Of a stretch of DNA of 64,000 nucleotides, positions 63,044 to 64,000 are shown one piece after another; the stretch's first letter is position 1, and the number at the start of each line of letters is the position of its first letter. The notes beneath the pieces were generated by a model that saw only the letters and a program-made list of their open reading frames with translations, was not told where the DNA came from and searched no databases. The stretch covers positions 1-64,000 of the forward strand of contig NZ_PGFE01000006.1 of NCBI RefSeq assembly GCF_002797595.1, read 5' to 3'. The stretch comes from Sediminihabitans luteus (lineage in GTDB: Bacteria > Actinomycetota > Actinomycetes > Actinomycetales > Cellulomonadaceae). The position numbers and the translations under genes are program-made.

Positions 63044-64000
63044 GCGCGCCGGCGAACCGCCCGCCCCGCCGCCCGACCGCCCCCGACGGCCTGCTCGTGG
63101 TCGACAAGCCCGCGGGCTGGACGAGCCACGACGTCGTCGGGCGCGTGCGCCGGCTCGCCGGGACGCGCAAGGTCGGCCACGCCGGGACGCTCGACCCGAT
63201 GGCCACCGGCGTCCTCGTGCTCGGCGTGGGCCGTGCCACGCGGCTCCTGACCTACGTCGTGGGCGCCGACAAGGACTACGACGCGACCGTCCGGCTGGGC
63301 GTGACGACCACGACCGAGGACGCCGAGGGGGAGGTCCTCGACGTGCGTGACGCCTCGCACCTGGACCGCGCGAGCATCGACGACGCCGTCGCCGCGCTCA
63401 CGGGCGACCTGCAGCAGGTCCCGAGCGCGGTGAGCGCGATCAAGGTCGACGGGCAGCGCGCCTACGCGCGCGTGCGGGCGGGCGAGACCGTCGAGCTCGC
63501 GGCGCGGTCCGTCACGGTCTCGCGCTTCGAGGTGCTCGCGGTGCGCGAGGCGCGCGATGTCGGTGATGTCGGCAATGTCGGCAATGTCGGCAGCGAAAGC
63601 AGTGAAGGCAGTGAAGGCGGTGAAGGCGGTGTCGACGGTGGAGGCGCGGTCGGCGGGTCGGTCACGGTGCTCGACGTCGACGTCACGGTCACGGTCTCGT
63701 CCGGGACGTACGTCCGGGCGCTCGCGCGTGACCTGGGCGACGCGCTCGGCGTCGGGGCGCACCTGACCGCGCTGCGGCGCACGCGCGTAGGCGGGCTCGC
63801 GCTCGACCGCGCGGGGACGCTCGGCGAGCACGAGGCGCAGGCGGACCGCGACGGCGTGCTCGCGACCACCCCGCTGGCGGACGCGGCGCGCGCGATCTTC
63901 CCGGTGCGCGAGCTCACCGAGCCCGAGGCTCGGGCGCTGTCCTACGGGCAGCGCGTGGCGGCGTCCGGCACGGGCACGGGCACGGGCACGGTGACCGCGG
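63040..64000 (+). CDS. truB: tRNA pseudouridine-55 synthase, 3' end cut by window
   Basis: The visible 320 residues belong to TruB, which makes pseudouridine 55 in tRNAs. DGLLVVDKPAGWTSHDVV opens the fold. The catalytic Asp52 lies in GHAGTLDPMATGVL. YDATVRLGVTTTTEDAEG and QQVPSAVSAIKVDGQRAYARVR follow. A Gly/Ser/Glu/Val-rich insertion at residues 173-210, encoded by 9-bp repeats, interrupts the domain before SGTYVRALARDLGDALG. The reading frame is open to the right edge. The ATG overlaps the TetR stop. Confidence 0.95.
   Translation, partial: MSAPANRPPRRPTAPDGLLVVDKPAGWTSHDVVGRVRRLAGTRKVGHAGTLDPMATGVLVLGVGRATRLLTYVVGADKDYDATVRLGVTTTTEDAEGEVLDVRDASHLDRASIDDAVAALTGDLQQVPSAVSAIKVDGQRAYARVRAGETVELAARSVTVSRFEVLAVREARDVGDVGNVGNVGSESSEGSEGGEGGVDGGGAVGGSVTVLDVDVTVTVSSGTYVRALARDLGDALGVGAHLTALRRTRVGGLALDRAGTLGEHEAQADRDGVLATTPLADAARAIFPVRELTEPEARALSYGQRVAASGTGTGTGTVTA
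63556..63636 (+). repeat. 9-bp tandem repeat inside truB
   Basis: Nine in-frame 9-bp units read DVG, DVG, NVG, NVG, SES, SEG, SEG, GEG and GVD. Two sub-families, GATGTCGGC-like and AGTGAAGGC-like, follow one another. Confidence 0.88.

Overview
The window is a continuous stretch of chromosome from a very GC-rich actinobacterium. By inspection the third codon positions are almost all G or C, GTG starts are about as common as ATG, and the gene order is that of Micrococcales. The protein sequences suggest Cellulomonadaceae or a close relative. That placement is inference, because no database search was possible. Nearly all of it is housekeeping sequence. I see no insertion sequence, prophage, CRISPR array, rRNA or tRNA.

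Layout. 1-4.7 kb: the 5' end of trxB (minus strand); a polytopic sulfite-oxidase-like molybdoenzyme; a short leaderless reading frame ending Cys-Cys followed by hairpins and an unrecognised 66-residue protein; and an OafA-type acyltransferase. 4.7-9.7 kb: a T-box leader, ileS (mupirocin-tolerant type II form) and folC. 9.8-14.8 kb: a PTS-type dihydroxyacetone kinase operon (dhaKLM), a TetR regulator and a 14-helix drug exporter. These separate folC from its usual downstream neighbours, DUF4233 and ndk (14.8-15.8 kb). 16-27.5 kb: smc, an anchored repeat-rich orphan protein, ftsY, amt-glnB-glnD (GlnD lacks its ACT domains) and ffh. 27.6-31.7 kb: an amidohydrolase, then rpsP-khpA-rimM-trmD-rplS. 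31.7-38.7 kb: two tandem signal peptidases, rnhB, DUF2469, yraN, comM-like, dprA and xerC. 38.8-53.9 kb: an M23 peptidase (minus), rpsB-tsf-pyrH-frr-cdsA-rlmN, a DivIVA-repeat protein, dxr, an rseP-type protease, ispG, a GNAT protein, an Fpg/Nei glycosylase (minus) and proS. 53.9-64 kb: a DUF4439 lipoprotein (minus), rimP-nusA-ylxR-infB-rbfA, a divergent MFS/TetR pair, and truB running off the right edge.

The genes form several linked functional sets. Translation and ribosome assembly: ileS, proS, S16, S2, L19, EF-Ts, RRF, IF-2, RimM, RimP, RbfA, TrmD, TruB and RlmN. Membrane targeting and secretion: Ffh, FtsY, two signal peptidases and the site-2 protease. Nitrogen sensing: Amt, PII and GlnD behind a GlnR-like box. 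Isoprenoid synthesis: Dxr and IspG. DNA uptake and chromosome maintenance: DprA, ComM-like, XerC and SMC.

Three patterns run through the window. First, many genes look leaderless: a -10 hexamer ends 6-7 nt before the GTG or ATG, which helps choose starts. Second, short tandem repeats of 9, 15, 16 or 18 bp appear at gene ends, in linkers and in non-coding gaps, with a 15-bp period dominant and unit sequences that differ from site to site. Third, strong hairpins separate most operons. The least ordinary items are the Cys-Cys leader with its 66-residue neighbour, GlnD without ACT domains, a perfect 19-bp inverted repeat between infB and rbfA that competes with the infB terminator, and the repeat tracts. 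None of these is proven to be a new system.
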